A DNA stretch of 64,000 bases from Bog-113 sp965226755 (GTDB taxonomy: Bacteria; Acidobacteriota; Terriglobia; Bryobacterales; Bryobacteraceae), in NCBI GenBank assembly GCA_965226755.1, contig CBDDDT010000003.1:930001-994000 (forward strand), given 5' to 3'. Below the pieces are notes generated by a model, which searched no databases, was not told the DNA's origin, and worked only from the letters and a program-made list of their open reading frames with translations. Shown here one piece after another: positions 61,549-64,000 of the stretch; the stretch's first letter is position 1, and each line of letters begins with the position of its first letter. Made by a program: the position numbers and the translations under genes.

Positions 61549-63797
61549 ACGACCCCCCATTTGCGACGCAGCAGCCACTCCGAGCCGCGCAGCGCCAGCG
61601 CGAGAAGCAGCACAATGGGCAGATCCCAAAGATCGAGCGTTTCGCGCGTGGTGATGCCGGCTTCCGAGTAAGAAACTTCGCCGGCCAGACGCCGGGCGTC
61701 GCTGGGAGTGTAATAGCGGCCCCCGGTTTGTTCCGACAACTTTCGGAGAAGATCGCGGTTCTGGGTCGTGCGGAAATTTTCCGCGACCCCGTCGTCGCGG
61801 CGGAACGTTACCACGTCCCGGCCGATCTCTCCGGCGGGAGTGCTGGCGCTGACCTCGGCGAGATATGCGCCGGGATGGACGGCCGTCCAGTCTCCCGCAT
61901 AAACGCCTTCTTCCGCCGGGACAGGCTGTAGTTTCACCGTGTCCGACAGATTCGCCGGCCCGATGAAGTGAGCGGACACCGTGGCGCTGCCGAGAGGCTG
62001 GTAACTCTTGTCGCGAACTTCGACCCGTAAATGGACCAGATCCTCATCGGCCAGAACCTGGCGAGGCGTGGTCGCGGTGACGGTTCCCGGCGTGTCATTG
62101 ACCAGCCAGCGGAGCATCTGCTGCCAGAAGGTGGCAAGCGTTTTGTCGGTATGATCGGAGCGCATTTGCCAGCGCCACATGCCTCCCGTGGCGAGCACCG
62201 CGGTGCGGCCGCGGCCATATGGCTGGATCACGAGAAGCGGCGATTTGCGATGACCGGGCGGGATCACTTCCGCCAGAACGGCGGCGCCCGGTTTCGCATC
62301 GCCGACTAACTGCCAATTCGCGATTTCGGGCATTTTCTTCCAGCGCTCGACATTCTTCTCCGGGTCTTCGTCGAGGCGGCACAGCGCGCTATCCAGCCCG
62401 GCGGCCGCTAATTCCGTGGTCGAATAGACGCGCTGGAACGTATCGGCGGCGCGGGGCAGATGAACGGGCAGCATCTCGGCGAGGGGAGTAGCGGCGTAAC
62501 CGCCATCGGACAAAGCGAAACGGCCGCCGAGGAAAAGAACTCCGCCGCCGCGCCGGCCGGCAAATTCCTTGATCATGTCCTGCTGAGCCGGAGTGAACCA
62601 GGAAGCTTCCACGCTGCCGATGATGAGTCCGTCATAGGCGAAAAGATCTTCCGGTTTGGCGGGGAATCCGGCTTCCAACTCGGACGGATCTTTGACGCCT
62701 TGCCGGAGAATTTTGTTGGGCGTGGTGCGCAGCATCGAAACGAGTTCGACCTCCTTGTCATCGTCCGCCGCGCGGCGCAGGAATTTGTAATCCCAGCGCG
62801 GTTCCCCTTCCACGTAAAGGACGCGCGGGTGTTTAGGCGAAACGTTTACGACGCGCGCGAGCGAATTGTTGGCCGTGTTCTCTTCCCCCGGCATCGGATC
62901 GACGCGCGCCACCAGATTGAGAGCGCCGGCCGACCCCGCGTTGAAGACAAGAGCGACGGATTCGGCATCCCTGCTTAACACGATTTGGCGGGACGCGAGC
63001 ACGTTCTCGCCATCGCGAAGGGTGATGCGGGCCTTTTCGCCGGCGAGTCCGGTCTGGCGCAACGCGACTCGCGACTCCAGACGGGAGCCGGCGATGGCGC
63101 GCTGCGGAACGGAGAAGTCTTCAATTTCAATGTCGCGCTTCAGCACTTCCTTCCCAAAGCCCACCGTGTGGACCGGGATGCGGCTTTGGCGCAAACGCTG
63201 GATGGTGGCGAAATCGATGCCGCCGGCGTTCTCGGCGCCGTCCGAGAGCAGCACGACGGCGCCGAAGGGCAGGGATGCGGACTCCGCCGCGATGCCGTTC
63301 AGACTTTGCGAGATGCGGGTGACGCCCGCGTCCGGGGCGGCGAAAAGTTGAGACGGTTGTTCCACTCGCTCCAGCCCCGCTCCGAAGCGGTAGAGACGCA
63401 CCTGAAATCTCTTGCCGAGCGAATCCAACAGGCCGCCCTGGAGCAGCTTCGAGGCCTCTTCGAAGCGCGAGCGGCTGCCGTCATCCCGGATGTTCATGCT
63501 CCGGGAGGAATCGAGCAGAACGGCGATGATGTTCTGCTGAGGGCGCAGGGTCGCTACGCTGATCGCCGGATGCCAGAGCAGGAGCAGAATCAAGGCGATG
63601 AGCGCGGTCTGCAGGATCCAGATGCCGAGGGTCCGCGCGCGTGAAATTAAGCCGTGGTGACGCCGGACATGCCAGAAAAGGAATCCGCCCGCAGCAAAGA
63701 TGAGGACGAAAAGGAGCCAGACAGGCCACGGCGTGAGAAGGACGTAATGTCCACGGGAGTAAACCGCCGGGGGATACTTGAAAAAAAACTCAAACAT
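61545..63797 (-). CDS. VWA plus glutamine-amidotransferase-like membrane protein
   Basis: 750 residues. Two N-terminal helices (PWPVWLLFVLIFAAGGFLF and LGIWILQTALIALILLLL) precede a VWA domain with an intact metal site, IIAVLLDSSRSMNIRDD. A middle beta region follows, then a class I GATase-like domain (about 330-560: RVLYVEGEPRWDYKFLRR, DGLIIGSVEASWF, RRGGGVLFLGGR) without an obvious catalytic Cys. A beta region and a C-terminal helix (LWDLPIVLLLALALRGSEW) end it. It belongs to the operon family usually linked to DUF4159 and MoxR genes. Confidence 0.85.
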   Translation of the reverse strand: MFEFFFKYPPAVYSRGHYVLLTPWPVWLLFVLIFAAGGFLFWHVRRHHGLISRARTLGIWILQTALIALILLLLWHPAISVATLRPQQNIIAVLLDSSRSMNIRDDGSRSRFEEASKLLQGGLLDSLGKRFQVRLYRFGAGLERVEQPSQLFAAPDAGVTRISQSLNGIAAESASLPFGAVVLLSDGAENAGGIDFATIQRLRQSRIPVHTVGFGKEVLKRDIEIEDFSVPQRAIAGSRLESRVALRQTGLAGEKARITLRDGENVLASRQIVLSRDAESVALVFNAGSAGALNLVARVDPMPGEENTANNSLARVVNVSPKHPRVLYVEGEPRWDYKFLRRAADDDKEVELVSMLRTTPNKILRQGVKDPSELEAGFPAKPEDLFAYDGLIIGSVEASWFTPAQQDMIKEFAGRRGGGVLFLGGRFALSDGGYAATPLAEMLPVHLPRAADTFQRVYSTTELAAAGLDSALCRLDEDPEKNVERWKKMPEIANWQLVGDAKPGAAVLAEVIPPGHRKSPLLVIQPYGRGRTAVLATGGMWRWQMRSDHTDKTLATFWQQMLRWLVNDTPGTVTATTPRQVLADEDLVHLRVEVRDKSYQPLGSATVSAHFIGPANLSDTVKLQPVPAEEGVYAGDWTAVHPGAYLAEVSASTPAGEIGRDVVTFRRDDGVAENFRTTQNRDLLRKLSEQTGGRYYTPSDARRLAGEVSYSEAGITTRETLDLWDLPIVLLLALALRGSEWLLRRKWGVV

Positions 63798-63807
63798 GAG
63801 TCAGACC

Positions 63808-64000
63808 CTAGTGGGTCATGGAATAGATTATGTAGTTGATTCCTAAGCGGTAAGCCTGCGAGGTGTACTTTTCCGGGTACTGCGGATTGTCGGCATGTTC
63901 CCACGCATCCCCGTCGTCTTGATTGAAACACATCGTGACCATCAGGCGGCCTTTGTCGTCGTAAATGCCCCGCCAGTGGGGCTCGACGCCGTCCTTTTCG
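63808..64000 (-). CDS. DUF4159-type protein, C-terminal end only
   Basis: The frame runs in from the right edge and stops at TAG 63808, giving about 63 residues. It reads HWRGIYDDKGRLMVTMCFN, then DAWEHADNPQYPEKY and LGINYIIYSMTH at the end, which matches the conserved C-terminus of DUF4159 proteins. The stop lies 10 bases before the VWA-GATase gene. The start and signal peptide are outside the window. Confidence 0.8.
   Translation of the reverse strand, partial: EKDGVEPHWRGIYDDKGRLMVTMCFNQDDGDAWEHADNPQYPEKYTSQAYRLGINYIIYSMTH

Noticed and set aside
1..64000. CRISPR arrays, tRNA or rRNA genes, insertion sequences, prophage
   Set aside because: No regular spaced repeats, cloverleaf-like segments, transposase motifs or phage structural genes were seen in gaps or frames. 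A covariance-model scan was not possible.

Overview
The window reads as a chromosomal segment of an Acidobacteriota bacterium, most likely from the Solibacter/Bryobacter group. The evidence is a G+C-rich sequence, an FG-GAP protein at 45121-47202 whose last ~240 residues match the C-terminal domain family first described in Solibacter (TIGR03437), a PadR regulator paired with a HAAS-domain membrane protein, and many secreted carbohydrate-, phosphate- and sulfate-ester-active proteins. No rRNA, tRNA, CRISPR array, transposase or phage gene was seen.

Layout. 1-5280 is an exopolysaccharide region, read leftward: a TPR protein and an O-antigen ligase, then a NusG-like antiterminator, a small ribbon-helix-helix-like protein, an OPX export protein and a Wzc/GumC-type chain-length protein that runs off the left edge. 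A small cysteine-rich secreted protein sits on the opposite strand. 5377-9819 holds a secreted L-type lectin, an SMR-like membrane protein, an APC permease coupled to a choline-monooxygenase-like Rieske oxygenase, and a family 5 uracil-DNA glycosylase. 9816-19431 is a leftward block: GH9 glucanase, two tandem alkaline-phosphatase-superfamily proteins, a small RHH protein, an unknown membrane protein, a sulfatase-like TPR protein and a short unknown ORF. 19531-22100 is a diheme cytochrome c coupled to a PQQ dehydrogenase. 22259-25362 holds a sulfatase remnant and an FG-GAP protein. 25379-32128 holds a CBS protein, an orphan heavy-metal RND pump, a CheY-like protein, and pgi-rpiA. 32121-37788, read leftward, is PadR, HAAS, a frameshifted cytochrome-PQQ gene, and a KdpE-like regulator with a GAF-domain histidine kinase. 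37891-41305 holds a TPR protein, a 49-residue membrane protein, a MocR regulator and an NmrA-like protein. 41455-43547 is groES-groEL with a CIRCE-like operator and a clear terminator. 43631-47202 holds a porin and an FG-GAP/TIGR03437 protein. 47470-50818 holds purH and a siroheme nitrite/sulfite reductase.

The right end, 50909-64000, is one tightly packed leftward operon: a DUF4159 fragment, a VWA plus glutamine-amidotransferase-like membrane protein, a caspase/legumain-like protein that lacks the catalytic cysteine, a TPR zinc-protease-like protein, MoxR ATPase, DUF58, BatA-like VWA protein and a very large DUF4175-like coiled-coil protein. MoxR-DUF58-VWA modules are known, but the added pseudo-caspase and metalloprotease make this the best candidate for a poorly described envelope system. 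The second candidate is the GH9/phosphodiesterase/sulfatase block.

Many genes overlap by ATGA, GTGA or TTGA. Several starts were moved from the longest reading frame to internal codons supported by signal peptides, ribosome-binding sites or these overlaps. All functional names come from reading motifs and general family knowledge, not from database searches.
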